The notes under the pieces are model-generated. The model was not told the DNA's origin, searched no databases, and saw only the letters and a list, made by a program, of their open reading frames with translations. Positions 11,601 through 23,854 of a stretch of DNA of 64,000 bases are shown here, piece after piece. Every line of letters begins with the position of its first letter. The first letter of the stretch is position 1. The DNA is from Rhodamnia argentea (lineage: Eukaryota > Streptophyta > Magnoliopsida > Myrtales > Myrtaceae): contig NC_063153.1 of assembly GCF_020921035.1 (NCBI RefSeq), positions 10,230,001 to 10,294,000 on the forward strand, written 5' to 3'. The position numbers and the translations under genes were made by a program.

Positions 11601-13702
11601 TGGGGTTGGGAGTATGACCTTGTACCCAAGCCATTATGTTGGACTACACTCTGCACTCTCTCTATGCTGGTGTATGTAGCAAGTTTCACATCAATATCAA
11701 AAAAATCCAATGCTTTTCTCATGTATCCTAGGGTGAAGATGTGATCTTTCTTAAATGCATTTGATATAAATCTTAGGCTTGGTCTCACAGTCTCGCATTT
11801 CCTTATGTTGGTTGTTCATGTATTTTTTTTATGCTTCTCTTCATCTTGTCATGACTATATGTTTTTGCGATGTTACCACACACTCTCGGTGTAATTTACT
11901 TTTGAGCTCTTGTAATATTAGGTCATTTGCTCTGTGATTTTCAGAATTCAACAATTGCTCTTTTGCTTTTACAGCAGGATATTTCTGGGACAAGTAACAG
12001 AGAGAAAGCCACTAAATCTCATGAGTTCTCTGCAACTATGAAGCAATATCATGATGAAAAATCTGTTAAAGCTTCTGAGCAGACAACTGTAGATGACATA
12101 CCAATGGAAATTGTTGAACTCATGGCAAAAAATCAATATGAAAGGTCTTTAGATGGTGCAGGAAAAAATAAACTCCTGCCAAGAACAAGTAAGTCAATAG
12201 ATTCCGGGAGTTCAAGGATTGTGAAGGAATGTAGAAACAGGGAGCTGAACTTATCGCAAAAAGAAAGCATTCCGAAGAGGCAAATTCACTCTGGAAATCC
12301 CCGAAGTGTTGTTGTTGGAAAAGATTTCAGATCGCCCATGCAAAAGTTTGTTCAGGACTCTTCTTGCCCAATCACAAATTATGCAACTGTTGGCCATGTA
12401 GAAGGAACTCCTAATACTGCAAGGCATGTGATGTTTTCCCAGGACCAAGGAAAGTCAGCTAAGGTCCGAGTATGTGTTACGGATCCTTCGAGGCAGGGTA
12501 CTAATTTGAACGGCACATTGAATGAGGATATTTCCAGAAACAAACCCTCTGATACTAATTTTGAGCATTTACAAGCACCTAGCAGAACCCATATTCCACA
12601 ACAAGGTGACGAACCGGTTCATCTGTCGTCATCCATGATGCCAACCCACATGCCCTTTGTGTACACTATCCCCCCAGATGGGGGACTTCACTCTAATCAT
12701 ATGGATGTTCAATCATATCGCCCCAAAACCCCACCTAAGGTGGACATGAGCTGGAGTCAGGATCCAAGATTATTTAGCTTCAGTGCTACAAACCTTGAGA
12801 AGCCGAGTAAGGACTTTCATTTTGATTCTTTCAGCAGAACATGTGTGGAGAACCCGTATGCATCGAGACATAAGGGAATCGAGGTTGAAAATGGATATGA
12901 CTCATTTGATTTTCGTTCTAATGAAACTATACCAGCTATGCATTTACTCAGTCTCATGCATGCGGGGCCTAGTTCTGGTCAAAACATTGATTTGGGTGGA
13001 AATGACAGGTTCTCGAAATATCCTTCCTTTCCACGTGGGTATCATTCGAGGGAAATTCCTGGGCGGGCATTGAGTCTACACAAGCCGTCCGATTTGTTGA
13101 AATGCTCTTCTTCAGGTTACTGTCCTACAAATTTTCTTCCAGGAAGATACCATGAACATTCTGCTGTTCCAATCGTGAGTGCATCTGCTTCCTTTGTTCA
13201 ACCTGATAAATTTTTGGGGGGGGATGATGAAGGTAGAGTGCGTCTCCCTCTCAAGGTTCGTGATAAAGGAAAGAGAAAATTTTCTGATCTAGCTGGACCG
13301 ACTGGAGGCTCTACATTCTCTAACCGTTATCCAGGAATGAGTGACAGAGGCAATCTCTGTCGTAAATCAGGGAATTTCTTTGGCATGCCGAATCCTAGGA
13401 ATTTCTCACTGCATGAAGAAAACTCTGGAATGGCCAAAATTGACACCCATAATAGAAGTGAAACCACTTGGCCTCCAAGATGCAGTTCTAAGCCGGGAAT
13501 TTGCACGATTAATCGAAACCCTGCGGACTTTAGCATGCCAGAAGCAGGAAATATCTACACAATCGGACGTAATGACCTAAAATTTGAAAAGAAATTCCGA
13601 TTTCCACAAAAGTCTGGCCTAGCTAATTTGGACGGTTTGAAAGAAAAGAGTAGCATGAGGCTTACTGGTGGATTTAGAATTCCCCAGCATCAACTTGGTT
13701 GA
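8692..13702 (+). CDS. EMF1: EMBRYONIC FLOWER 1-like Polycomb protein
   Basis: Proposed exons are 8692-8783, 9344-9765, 9885-9929, 10039-11429 and 11975-13702. All have GT-AG borders and join into one frame of 1225 codons plus TGA, close to the roughly 1100 residues of Arabidopsis EMF1. Exon 1 ends in CEHFSIR and exon 2 continues with KYVSGMRQKESKLCWPF, the conserved EMF1 N-terminus. Exon 4 has a basic KIRLLTDLL motif and exon 5 has AMHLLSLM, LPLKVRDKGKRKF and INRNPADF near the end. There is no enzymatic domain. The family is plant-specific, nuclear and largely disordered; it acts with PRC2/H3K27me3 and H2A monoubiquitination to silence flower and seed genes. The 45-nt third exon and the following 109-bp intron, which has a perfect TACTAAC branch site, are my model; the open frame running across 9867-10038 is the alternative. 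Confidence 0.88.
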
Positions 13703-15044
13703 ATCTCTCCCAATATTCATAAGGTAATGCATATTTCTTAGGTTGAGGCATCCTTATGTTCTCTTCAACGGGCTAGATTCTAAGGCTGCCATGCCTGCAG
13801 TTTCTAGCCATTTTCCTGATGCTTTTACTAAGTCAAGTTTTTATTTTTCTAGTTCCAACAGGTGAGCATCTTGGTTTTCTTGCTTAGTTGCTGCAAAAAA
13901 GAGCATCTCGGACAGGGGTTTTGGGGGCTGTAGTGTGCAGAATGTGCAAGCTGATTTGCAGTCGGGAAAGTTGCTGTTAGTTCTGACTCCGGATCCATCT
14001 CTAAGCCGGCATCATGAAAATACAACCAGGTAAGGCCTGTAAACTTGCGAGAAGTTTGACCCTCTCAGAGTTCTCGGCACGAGACTTCAGAGGGTATGCA
14101 GGAAGTAGATGCTTCACTCTATGAGAGTACCTCCTTGTTTTTGTTTTGTGATTTACCCTGGCAATGAATTTGCTTAGGAACAATAGCAGGGCATCGACAC
14201 AACTATTTGGCCGAGTGGGACACACGATAAGTTTGTGCTTTTCTTTTGTTTTTTCCTTTGTTATCTCTCATTTCAGCAGTTGTAATAAGGGTTTGGCACG
14301 GTGAAAGGGAGGACCTGGAAATGTGGTTCGGTTGAAATAAAGCGGAAAGAAAGCAAAAGGAAAAGCAAACTGAAAACAATACATTTTGGATATGGAATTC
14401 ATCTGAATTGCTCGTTGTACAAGAAAAACTTAAGCGATGTGCTTACCATCTTAAGATCAACTCTGGACGGACGATTAGCTATACTATTTTTCAGGCTCTA
14501 TACTCCATTCCACTTGGATATGCAATACTTGTACGTTCTCTATAGTGTCCTATTTCCAGTTTAAGCATCGTTCTTCTGATGCGGATATACACTGACGGCG
14601 AGCACGTCTAGGCTGCACATAATTGGTTGGTTGGCTTGCTTTCTCCATGTAGAGTGGTGATGGTTGAAGTTAAAGCATAAACAATATTTAGATTTCAAGA
14701 CAATAAGTCTCCAACTTTTTTTCTCAGTTGATGAAATTGGCTAAGGGGGATTCATAACCTGTTTGTTGCTTGCTCGTAGGATGGTTTCATAGTAGGAATA
14801 AACTCTGTATCAGGATCTCAAGGAGTCGAGTCGAGTCTCGAGTCCGGAACCTATTGAGACTTGCCCATTGTGCTAATGGTGTCCTCTGTCTTAATGACAG
14901 AAAGAATTGCATAAGCTTGATAATTTCTGTGCTAGAACTCAAGTGTAGCGATGGAAACCTTTATAAAGACTATAAGGTACTTGATTCAAACACATATGGC
15001 CAAATCCACAGGTATAAACAAGACAAACAGAACGACTTGACGTC
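13703..15044. other. EMF1 3' UTR and convergent intergenic region
   Basis: This lies between the convergent EMF1 (+) and gulonolactone oxidase (-) genes. A possible 3'-UTR intron donor (aaggtaatg) follows the EMF1 stop at about 13722. Short frames at 14301-14564 and 14770-15093 have no recognisable similarity. Confidence 0.45.
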
Positions 15045-17104
15045 TTATGCCTCTGAAGATTGTGTGTACCTACAAACCCTAGCTTCCTTATAAACAAGCC
15101 CTGCTTTGCAAAGATAACCTTTTGCTGGACTACAATGGCTGTCTTCTGAACATATGCACTGTCCTTCTAGGGCGCACCCATCACCTTTTGCTGCTTCATT
15201 CCGAAACAATATCTCATCTGACCATTCACTTGAGAACATGTTTTGTGGGTCCAATTGCTTCTTAGCTGCCATGAATTTGGCGAAATTGGGATACTTGTTT
15301 CGGACGTTCAAGAATGCTAATTTCCTGTTTTTAGCCCAATGCGGCTTGGCACCGTGCTTGAAGAACGCCATCTGCTCCACTTCCTCCCACACATCTTGAT
15401 TCAGCCTTGGGGTCGAGGGGTCATTGGCTCGGTAGTAGTTGAAATCCACCGCGACCGAGTCCTCAGGTTGGCCTAAGTACGCCTTGGAGGCCTTGATGAA
15501 ACGTATCAGAAACCCATTATAGATATCGACTCCGCAGAAGTTCTCTGGATTCACGTCCCTGAGCTTCTTCACGTCTTGAATGAAACCTGCGAATCTTTGG
15601 GCAGGGAATATTGCTGTCGTCTCGTAGAAAAAGAGCCCATCGACTCTTGGATCCCAAGCGCAAGTGAGGTCAGTTCTCGAGGGAGGCGAATATAAACACG
15701 AACCGGAAGTCTGCATTTTTCCCTGGTGACCGATAACCGGATAGCCAGTGAAGATCAGGCCGTTCCTCAAACCATTGGCAATCAGCTTCTTGTATCCCAA
15801 CGTGGTAGACGCCAATACACACTTTCCATCCACGTTCCTTGCATTCTCCAGTGACTTCTCTGCATGCATCAATTTTCTTCAGTCATTCTGTTTTCGACGA
15901 GGATGATATGCCAATGACATGATACCGAAAAAACAGGCATGGTATAAAAGCTACAGAGAAGAAGAGAAGCATCACCGGTTGCTCGAACGGATTTAGAAAC
16001 AACAACTGAGTTGGATTGAAATCCTAGAAAGTCATAAACGCCATCACCCGACGTGTTCAGCAGGACTCGGTTATCGTATCTGTAAACAGCGGTGTGTTTA
16101 GACGGGTACCAAGCGATATCGGCAAATTCGTACTTCATGGCGTGGTCCATATATGTCTCTTCGATCCGAGCATCGTCCGTGAAATTGTAGGTTATGCTTC
16201 TCTTGAACCTTCTCTCGAGAGAAAACTTCACCTGAAAATTGATTTTACGCTACGATTCAGTAACGCGCTAATGAATCAATCCTCAACAACCTTTCACTAC
16301 TATATAGTTTTCTTCACCAGACATTCTTTTCCAGGGATTGTTGTGTTATCACCGAACAAAGACTATTCTCCGAGCCACCTGAAGCTAAAGAAAGCAACAT
16401 ACCTTGGAGATCACACCCAACATGCCCAGTGAGACTCTAGCTGCATTAAGAAGCTGATCCTGCGCCTGAATTCTGATGACTTTGGCAAAACCTTCCGATT
16501 CCTTGGCGGGTACCACGAGGCTAATCCCGACCACGTGATCGTGCACCGCCCCGCCCTTTCCCCACCATGAGCTGCCATGCGCCCCCATGCTTATCAGCCC
16601 GCCCACGCTCACGCCCTCCCAGTACGGTGCGGCCACCAGGCTCAACCCTTGTCCCTCGACTCTGTCGATCAGCTCCCGCAGCGGAACCCCCGCATCTGCC
16701 GTGACCACCAAATTGGTCATGTCGACGTCGATAGTAGAGGCATAATTCGCCGTGCTTATCAAGAATGAGTCGGCAGATCCATTCCTCCCGGGGCAGGCCA
16801 GCTTCGGGATGGTGTGGGAGAACTTGCTCACGACTTTGACGTTCAGTCCACTGCGAGCTGCGTAGGCCACGGCCGAGCGGAGCTCTTCTTCGGTTGAAGG
16901 GTACGTGACATTCTGGACATGGCAGTCCAATCTGTCGTTCCACGCGCCATACGCGTTGCGGAGGATGCAACCGTCACCACCAGGACTGTTGCACGTAACC
17001 GGGGAAGGCGGTGGCATGGAAGCAGTTCGGAGCAAGATCGAGTCCATGCGAAGGAGGAGGAAGAGGAGGAGGAGGGCAGGGAGGAGCCATTGAGAATCGG
17101 CCAT
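15045..17104 (-). CDS. L-gulonolactone oxidase-like FAD oxidoreductase
   Basis: Three exons, 17104-16403, 16231-15976 and 15859-15045, join with GT-AG borders into a 590-residue protein, the usual GULLO length. The first 30 residues are strongly hydrophobic (a run of leucines), consistent with a secretory signal. The FAD-binding PCMH domain covers roughly residues 60-240, with SKFSHT near residue 97 and GLISMGAHGSSWWG. The C-terminal half has the D-arabinono-lactone-oxidase-type domain with the conserved HWAK motif and a cysteine-rich tail. Family members oxidise L-gulono-1,4-lactone toward ascorbate, but in plants substrate range and activity vary and most ascorbate is made by galactonolactone dehydrogenase, so the exact substrate is uncertain. 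The ATG at 17104 is chosen because it starts the signal peptide. The gene is convergent with EMF1. Confidence 0.92.
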
Positions 17105-17223
17105 TGAAGAAAGTTTCAGAGTTGGAATGTTTAATGAGGATGCCTTTGGATTGAGAAGGCAATGCTTCTAAGACATTACAAGAGAAAAAGGACGAGCTTT
17201 CTTGCACAGTGTCCAAAGACGTG

Positions 17224-17231
17224 TATTTATA
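17224..17231 (-). promoter_or_regulatory. TATA box of the gulonolactone oxidase-like gene
   Basis: On the minus strand this reads TATAAATA, 120 bp upstream of the start codon at 17104, a normal plant spacing for a short leader. Confidence 0.6.
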
Positions 17232-18103
17232 TGTTCGGACAATTTTGAAGGGCTTTGCTGCAGAAAGGAAACAGCCACGAGAGCAACATCAAAAAACAAA
17301 ATTAAGATACGAAATTAAATAAAAAGGAAGTCGGCTTTTTTCTAGTTTTCACACCATTATTTTGATGTTAATTATGAAAAATGGGAGTCATCTTCCGAAC
17401 GACGCCCCGTTTTGGAAGTTTTGACTCCAAATGAGTGATTAAACGGGGGTTGAGATTCGTCAGCTGAGCAAGATCCAAAACGACATGGGAACGCTATCTC
17501 ACCACGATGCAACGACAACCTGGCATTCCTTTCTTAAACTTTTTCTGTCATTCTGGAGGTTTAGGTTTATAATAATTGAAAGTATGAGAGTAATATCTGC
17601 GAATCATTGAGTATAATGCCAGTAAATCATCGGAATTACGCTTTCCTAGTCAAAGCAAGCTCTAAAATTCAGCGGGCTAAAACGACGAACTTTTCTAAAA
17701 GGGGTTGATAATTTTCTACAGGGAAAAAGTTTGTCGAATATAGTAGCGTAGTTATGTTGATGCTACCCTCTCATTGTCTTACTTGAGGTTAAAATGTTTA
17801 AGGATCCAAATGTGAAATAAATGGGGACCAGACCATTTCGATTCCATGTTAGAACATCCGACCGCTTACGAGAATTTGATTCTAGGTGAGAGGTAACCAT
17901 GTGTACACTTCGAGCGCTTACGAGAATTTTGATTATAGATAAGCGATGTGACATACTTTGGGCGCTTTGCATTAATTGCTTTCTAAGTGTGGCATTGATG
18001 ACTTTCTAAGCGTGGTAATGAATCATGCATTTTGTAGAGTTGTCCACTTGCCAAAGTCGACTTGAGGAAAATGCAGGATCATGAAAGAATCAATGGTTTT
18101 TTT

Positions 18104-18434
18104 GGGGAAAATTGTCCTAAAAAGTTCTGAATTTTTGGACGGATGCTAATTCAGTTCTAAATCTTTTAAGATCGTTAATATAGTATGAAATTCCACTATA
18201 GTCCATTTGACGAATTGAAGCCTGAAATTGCTGGTATGATACCGGTTGTCCTACGTGACACGCTAATGTGGACAACTTGTGGATTGCCGCTTCGGTGATT
18301 TTTTACGGCAATTGACCAAAATGACTATATTAGAATTCGGCATAAAGGTTTAGGCTTATATTTGCAAAATTGAAAAGCTCATAATTAAATTGACAATTAT
18401 ACAATATGTTTGAGACTGGATTGGTAATTTTCTC
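18104..18434. repeat. Foldback MITE, GGGGAAAATTGT family, copy 1
   Basis: Left end GGGGAAAATTGTCC is roughly mirrored by gagaaaattaccaat in the reverse complement of the right end. The centre has the family signature tgtcctacgtgacacgctaatgtggacaa, followed by the inverted words of a non-autonomous foldback element. It is the same family as 19343-19820, 45572-46081, 46785-47050 and 48499-49112. Confidence 0.55.
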
Positions 18435-19342
18435 ATGGGTCTAGAAATTCAGGAGTGATCACGAGTGCAATTGAGTGTGGTTAATATTATATATTGTATT
18501 AAAAGTGACTTTGCTTATTAAATGTATTAAATTTCAATGAAGGGCGTCCTTTCTTTTTCAAATGAAAATTCTAAATGCTTGTTTAAAGAAAAATATTTTG
18601 ATAATAACTAGTGAAATTGACCTCGAGAATGAAAAAATAATTGAGTGAATAGTTTTATATAATATTGGCTATGCATGAAACGTAATATGATGCATTTACT
18701 GAAAAAACAACCTACTCATATGCCTATACAATAATAAGAAGAGGTTAAATTGATTTGCATATTTGCAATTTAGTATACCATAAATAAAGTTGCTTTGATT
18801 CTATCCAACACAACATGTAGTAAAACACAATGTTAGAGTTAAAATTAATCAAAAATAAATAATTATTCTTAAAGAAATAATCAAACGATCGAGACGAATT
18901 AACTGAGCATAGTTTCTGAAAAATTCAATTTTCGTGAAATATGACGTGGGAGATGTTTGGTAAGTATAATGTGAATTTATGTATGAGGCAAATGATCCCA
19001 TGATATCTAATTATCTTCCAAATAATATATATTTTTGAAGTGGTTTTTTTCACAATTTCATGATTATTTTGTCACTGCCATAACTTTCAAAATACTATTT
19101 CATGTAGGTTAAACCCGTATTACAATTTCATGATTTTTTTGTCCTATTTTCATGTAAGTTAAACCTAACACAAACATGAGCCCATACGCTAGTATTTCAA
19201 TGAAAAGAAGTTCGATTCTAACCCCAACGCTTGCCTAATATTTGTCATTAGGTACATAATAAATGTTGTCTTAAGCTAAACTGTAAGAAAGAACTCATTA
19301 CTACAGCAAAGTACAAGTGGATTTTTATTGTAAGTGAAAAGT

Positions 19343-19820
19343 GGAGAAAATTATTAAAAGAATCTTAAGCCTATTGTATCACTGCTAATTTAGTCACAAA
19401 ATTTTCCATTGTATCAATTTAGTTCTAAATATTTTGACAATTTACCAATATAGTCTTTTTGGCCAATTTTGTCTGTAAATTACTGATATGGATGCCTATC
19501 ATCCTATATGGCACGGTTGGTGAACGGCCAACGCTAGTGTGGACAATTCTTGCCATTTTTTTTTAATTTTCTATTCTTTTCTTTCCAACTACAAGCTGCA
19601 GAAAACAAAAAACATAAATATAAAAAATTTGCAAAAATTATTCATGTCGGTTAGCCCATACTATGTAGGACGGTCGGTATTCACGTTAATGATTTCTAGC
19701 TAAAATTGGTAGGAATGACTATATTGACAAATTATCGGGTAATTAAAGACTAAATTGATACGATTGAAAGGTTTACGACTGAATTAGCTGTCGTACAATA
19801 AGTTTAAGACTTTTTTTTTA
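19343..19820. repeat. Foldback MITE, GGGGAAAATTGT family, copy 2
   Basis: It shares the module order of the family: 'tttagtc-caaaat', a central atcctatatggcacgg with gctagtgtggacaattcttgcc, then inverted words ending in gtttaagactttttt. The ends are diverged and no clear target duplication is visible. Confidence 0.5.
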
Positions 19821-21207
19821 TTTATAATTATTCAGTAAAAAGTGTGCGCTGATTAAGCATTTGATATAAATTCGATTCAAGAAATTTCTTTCTTGAGCCA
19901 TGGTAATTGAGGTTTCAACTTTTCTTTGCTTGAGATATATTTTAGCTCACATATTATCCAGATTCCGAATCACTAAGCTAACCTAAATATACCATTGGCA
20001 TATACTAGAGCTTATTTATGTAAGATGGCCAACTTCCGTAGGAGAATAATTAATGGTAGTTCCTTTAATGTTCCACTATCGAAGTGGTGGCCTTATCCAC
20101 CAGCTGGCATTCACATCTCCTCTCCTCTCTAATTTGGTCACAACAGCTGCTGTTCATCCAAAATTGGGAATCTACCTACCTCGTTCCAACTCCAGGGTTT
20201 GACCAAAATCCCAACTTTTAAAAAAGCATGAACATGGCTGGCATTGTGTCCAAAGTTGCACCCGCACGGACATACATCATAGACAATTAAATGCCCAAAC
20301 AATTATGTAAGGTGAGACTTGTGGTAGAAGAGAGAAAAATGTAATAACACATATATCCAAATGAGTACAGCCCCCTATATATGGGGTGAACAGAAGATTT
20401 AATACCAGCTAATGTGAACTCCAATTAACTCAAAACTCAAATAATGATCCTATATATAACAATATAGATTCCGTGTTGAAATCACCATGTCTCCCACTGA
20501 GAATAACTATGAGGTCATGTTCGTCACCCCGTCGATCTACTTGATACATATGGAGGGATTAATTTGTGTACATTCGTATTAGTTATATCGAATTGAAAAG
20601 TTGGAGTACCCGGCATCATAAAAAAGTATAATGCACTTTGCAAAGTCCTTACAAATCACAACTCCGCTCATCTTTCACAAATCATGGGAAACCAGTTAAT
20701 GAAGAAAGGAGTGCGGTTTGAGTTATTTTGGACGCTGGTTTGAGTGATTGTAGTATGGAAAAAATGCACCTCTGATTTAGAATTTAGGAGATAAAATGTG
20801 AGTTGTTCTGGTACTTTTGAATCACCAATTAGCCTGTTGCTTAGTAATATACATCATTATTTGCCCTGTAGCAAACTTTGGTTTCATGGGAACTTTCGCC
20901 AAAATTCTAAGGTTGAAATGAACTTTGGGTACACTAGAGAAACTAACACCACATACCCTCCCCACTCCCAAAAAAAAAAAAAAAAAAAAAAACTAAACAA
21001 TGAAGAAAAAGAATTCATTGCTTTAATCAGAATTAGGCCAACCGTGAAAGTCTGAAAGCCCAACTAAGCCCAATTTGGATGTCAGTCTTGCCATTTTCCC
21101 CCCTCATATTCAATCCGAGGATCGAATCAACTGAAATTATGGTTCAAAATATATTTGCTGTAGCACCAATCAAAAAATGAGAATTTAAAATCTAAAAATG
21201 ACTTTTA

Positions 21208-22357
21208 GGGCCTGTTTGGCAATGATTCTGATTCTCTGATTCCTTTTCCCGAGACAAAAAAAAAAAAAAAAAGATGAGAAACCCGTTTGGTAATGTAAAT
21301 GATTTTTATCCTAAAATTTTTTATGATTATGTTTCCAGGAAAATTTTTGGAGCAGAAAAAAAAAAGACTCTTTGTTCCATAATCATTTTTGAGAAACAAG
21401 ACCAACAAAATCAGAAAGCTCTCAATTTGTGCGTCCACCATTGTTCGTCGCCAACTGTCTCTGATCAATGAAGAAAAAGGAAAATAAAATAGAAAAACCT
21501 AAAAAATCATTTTTTTGATGATAATAAAATAATTCAAATTAAAATTAATTTTTTTAAAAATATGCATTTTAGAAAAAACAAAAAATAATTTTCTTTTGGA
21601 TTTGGACTTGGTTGGCAGGATTAGGGCCAATAATCTTGGCTAGAGATTTTTTGCAAAAACACTAGCCCTGTTCAGTCAATAATGAGAGCATTTCAATCTT
21701 ACATCGGTCATTAATTGGCGATTGCTTTCTTAGTATGGTATCTTTGTTTGCTGTCCACTAGGAGTCGCAAATATTCACTTTGTAGCATACCATACCTCAA
21801 TTTAAAAGAATTTTTTAAAATTTTTTTAAAAAAACTTATCTAGATTTGTATTGCATTCTTGATAAATTGTAAGAAACAAATATGTCATGATTTGATTTAA
21901 TATAGAAATGTTTAAGTAATACGAGTCGGGTTGGGTACGGTCTTAGTTAAATATAGAAGTGCTTAAGTGCAAATTCATGGCAAAAATTCAAGTGCAAATT
22001 GTCGATGGAGCTTATATTCTTTTTTAAGGATATTGCATATGACTTTATGCTCCACGAAATAAATAGACTAATTATTGATTATGCATGATCTGTAAGCATT
22101 TTATTAGTGATGCTATATATAGGTTTATTTTGTAGCGACAATACGCAATTATTTGACTTCAATGAAAAAAAAATTGAGAAAGGAAAATTGATCCCGAGAA
22201 TAAAAATTATGTGCGCATTTATGTTTCGAGAGCATAAATTTTACGCAATTAACAAATGCGTGCCGATTCCCTAAAACTCGTATAGGGAACAGAATTAAAA
22301 AAAATCAATTCTGATCAGAATTGATTTTGAGAATCGGAATCGTTGCTAAACAGGTCC
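21208..22357. mobile_element. 1150-bp PIF/Harbinger-type non-autonomous element
   Basis: The left end GGGCCTGTTTGGCAATGATT matches the reverse complement of the right end, GGACCTGTTTAGCAACGATT. The flanks are TTA at 21205-21207 and TTA at 22358-22360. A GGSCCTGTTTGG terminus with a TTA target duplication is the hallmark of Tourist/PIF-Harbinger MITEs. No transposase frame is visible, so the element needs help from elsewhere. Confidence 0.85.
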
Positions 22358-22360
22358 TTA

Positions 22361-22786
22361 ATAGCTGGACACGGTAAACACATGTGGACATTTCATGTGT
22401 AAAAGGCTGTGGTTATTGTGTTTTCCCTCTTTTTGAAGTCTTACCGTGGAGTGATGATTATAACAAAGAGAGGTTGACGGGATTTAAACAAAATATTCAA
22501 AAACGTATAGCGCTTTAAAAAGATTATTCATAATTCTAAAGCTAAAAACATTTCTTTCCCAAAAAAAAAAAGAAATGACATGACTCTCAGGCTCTCAAAT
22601 TTCAGGAATCTTGCCCCCCTTGGGCCCCACTACATGTGAATCTGACACCCAAATTTACAGAGCCCAGGGTAAGCTTTGTTTTGTTCACATCGATTGATTG
22701 GTTTTGCCCCCTTTACATGGCCCATACGACTATTGACCATAGTGTGCCCGACAGATCTTCATTGTAATATTTTGAATTTTAAGCGC
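22361..22786. other. 3' flank of the ARM-repeat gene
   Basis: AT-rich until about 22600, then more GC-rich next to the ARM-repeat stop codon. It probably holds that gene's 3' UTR. No poly-A signal can be assigned with confidence. Confidence 0.4.
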
Positions 22787-23854
22787 CTAAACTCCCAAAG
22801 CAGACAGATCGCAGCCGTTCATCCTCCCGCCCGAGTCGCATCCAACCGTCTCCTGGAGCGCCTTCAGCAGCTGGGCCCCCTTCCTCCTCCCCCGCCCGCT
22901 GCAGTCCCCCTGCAGCGCCAGCATCACCGCGCGCGCCACCTCCTCCGGCGGCGCCACCCCCGCCGCCTCCCCTTCTCCTCCTCCGCCGCCGCCGCAGCCG
23001 CAGAATATCACGGCGAGTACGCTGATCGCGTGCTCCCTCCCCCGCCCCTCCATCCGCCCCATCATCTCCACCATCACCGGCACCGCCAGGGCGTGGGCCC
23101 GCACCTCCGCCGCCCCCTCGGCGACCGTGCACATCAGCTCCAGCGCCGCGAGCGCCCTCTCCGCGGCGGCCGCCTCCAGTTCCATCGCCGACTCCACGAC
23201 AGCCCCGGCGGCCCCCGCCTCCACCGCCACCCGGCGGTTGTCCTCCGCCAGGCAGAGGGCGAAGAGGATCTTGGTGGCCGACTTGGGGCCCACGTGGGTC
23301 CGCATGCAGCTCACGACGGCACGCATGAGCCCAAACGGGCAACTGGGCTCCAGCGGCGGGTTCGGCACCAGGGAGGTCTCCAAGAGGTGGAGGGCCGAGA
23401 GCTGGTCCGGGCCAGAACCGGTGGTCAACCGGAGCTCCGCCGAGTGGAAGAGATCCTGGAGGACGGCGGGCGAAATGGGTGGCGGAGGAGGAGGAGGCGG
23501 CGGCGGCGGCTGCTGAGTGGGTGGAGGGTGGTTATGGTGGTGGTGGAGAGGTGAGTGTAGTGGGAATTTCCAGAGGGTGAAGCTCTGGGAAGTGGAGGAA
23601 GAGGAGGAAGAAGAGGAGGTCTCGGCTTTCTTGGGAGGGTGAGTGGTCGTGGGTGGCGGGGGCGGTGGCGGAGGAGGGGGAGGTGGCGGCGGAGGAGGAG
23701 GAGGAGGAGGGGGGTCAGAAGGAGAGAGAGGGAGGGGAGGAGGGGTGGGGGTGGTGGGGCTGAGGGAGGTTTGGGTGCAGTGGCGGAAGAAGGAGCAAGA
23801 GAAGAGGGGACGAGGGGAGGGCTGGGTTTTGAGCTTTTGGGGGTGAGTCTTCAT
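22787..23854 (-). CDS. ARM-repeat superfamily protein with poly-proline N-terminal region
   Basis: An intronless, very GC-rich frame of 355 residues. The start at 23854 is chosen because MKTHPQKLKTQ followed by SCSFFRHCTQTSLSP is the typical start of this plant family; upstream in-frame ATGs reach 23977. The N-terminal third is low complexity: a 21-residue proline run, a serine run (SSSSSSSS), a histidine patch and a second proline run. The C-terminal part (about residues 150-345) forms helical ARM-type repeats (LFHSAELRLTTG, LMRAVVSCMRTHVGPKSATK, ALCLAEDNRRVAVEAGA). It resembles the ARM half of plant U-box (PUB) proteins, but no U-box is visible. It is probably a protein-interaction scaffold; the partner is unknown. 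Confidence 0.85.
   Translation of the reverse strand: MKTHPQKLKTQPSPRPLFSCSFFRHCTQTSLSPTTPTPPPLPLSPSDPPPPPPPPPPPPPPPPPPPPPTTTHPPKKAETSSSSSSSSTSQSFTLWKFPLHSPLHHHHNHPPPTQQPPPPPPPPPPPISPAVLQDLFHSAELRLTTGSGPDQLSALHLLETSLVPNPPLEPSCPFGLMRAVVSCMRTHVGPKSATKILFALCLAEDNRRVAVEAGAAGAVVESAMELEAAAAERALAALELMCTVAEGAAEVRAHALAVPVMVEMMGRMEGRGREHAISVLAVIFCGCGGGGGGEGEAAGVAPPEEVARAVMLALQGDCSGRGRRKGAQLLKALQETVGCDSGGRMNGCDLSALGV

Larger units (their letters stand above)
17232..21204. other. Repeat-rich intergenic region
   Basis: Between the divergent promoter of the oxidase gene and the Harbinger-type element there is no recognisable gene. It contains two foldback elements (annotated separately) and AT-rich filler. 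The short frame at 20798-21055 runs into a poly-A tract and has no domain. Confidence 0.5.

Noticed and set aside
16521-16970. Second minus-strand frame inside exon 1 of the gulonolactone oxidase gene
   Set aside because: An overlapping frame in GC-rich coding sequence; the correct frame matches the whole family.
22676-23554. Long plus-strand frame across the ARM-repeat gene
   Set aside because: It is the GC-rich antisense shadow of the ARM-repeat coding sequence, arginine- and histidine-rich with no domain.
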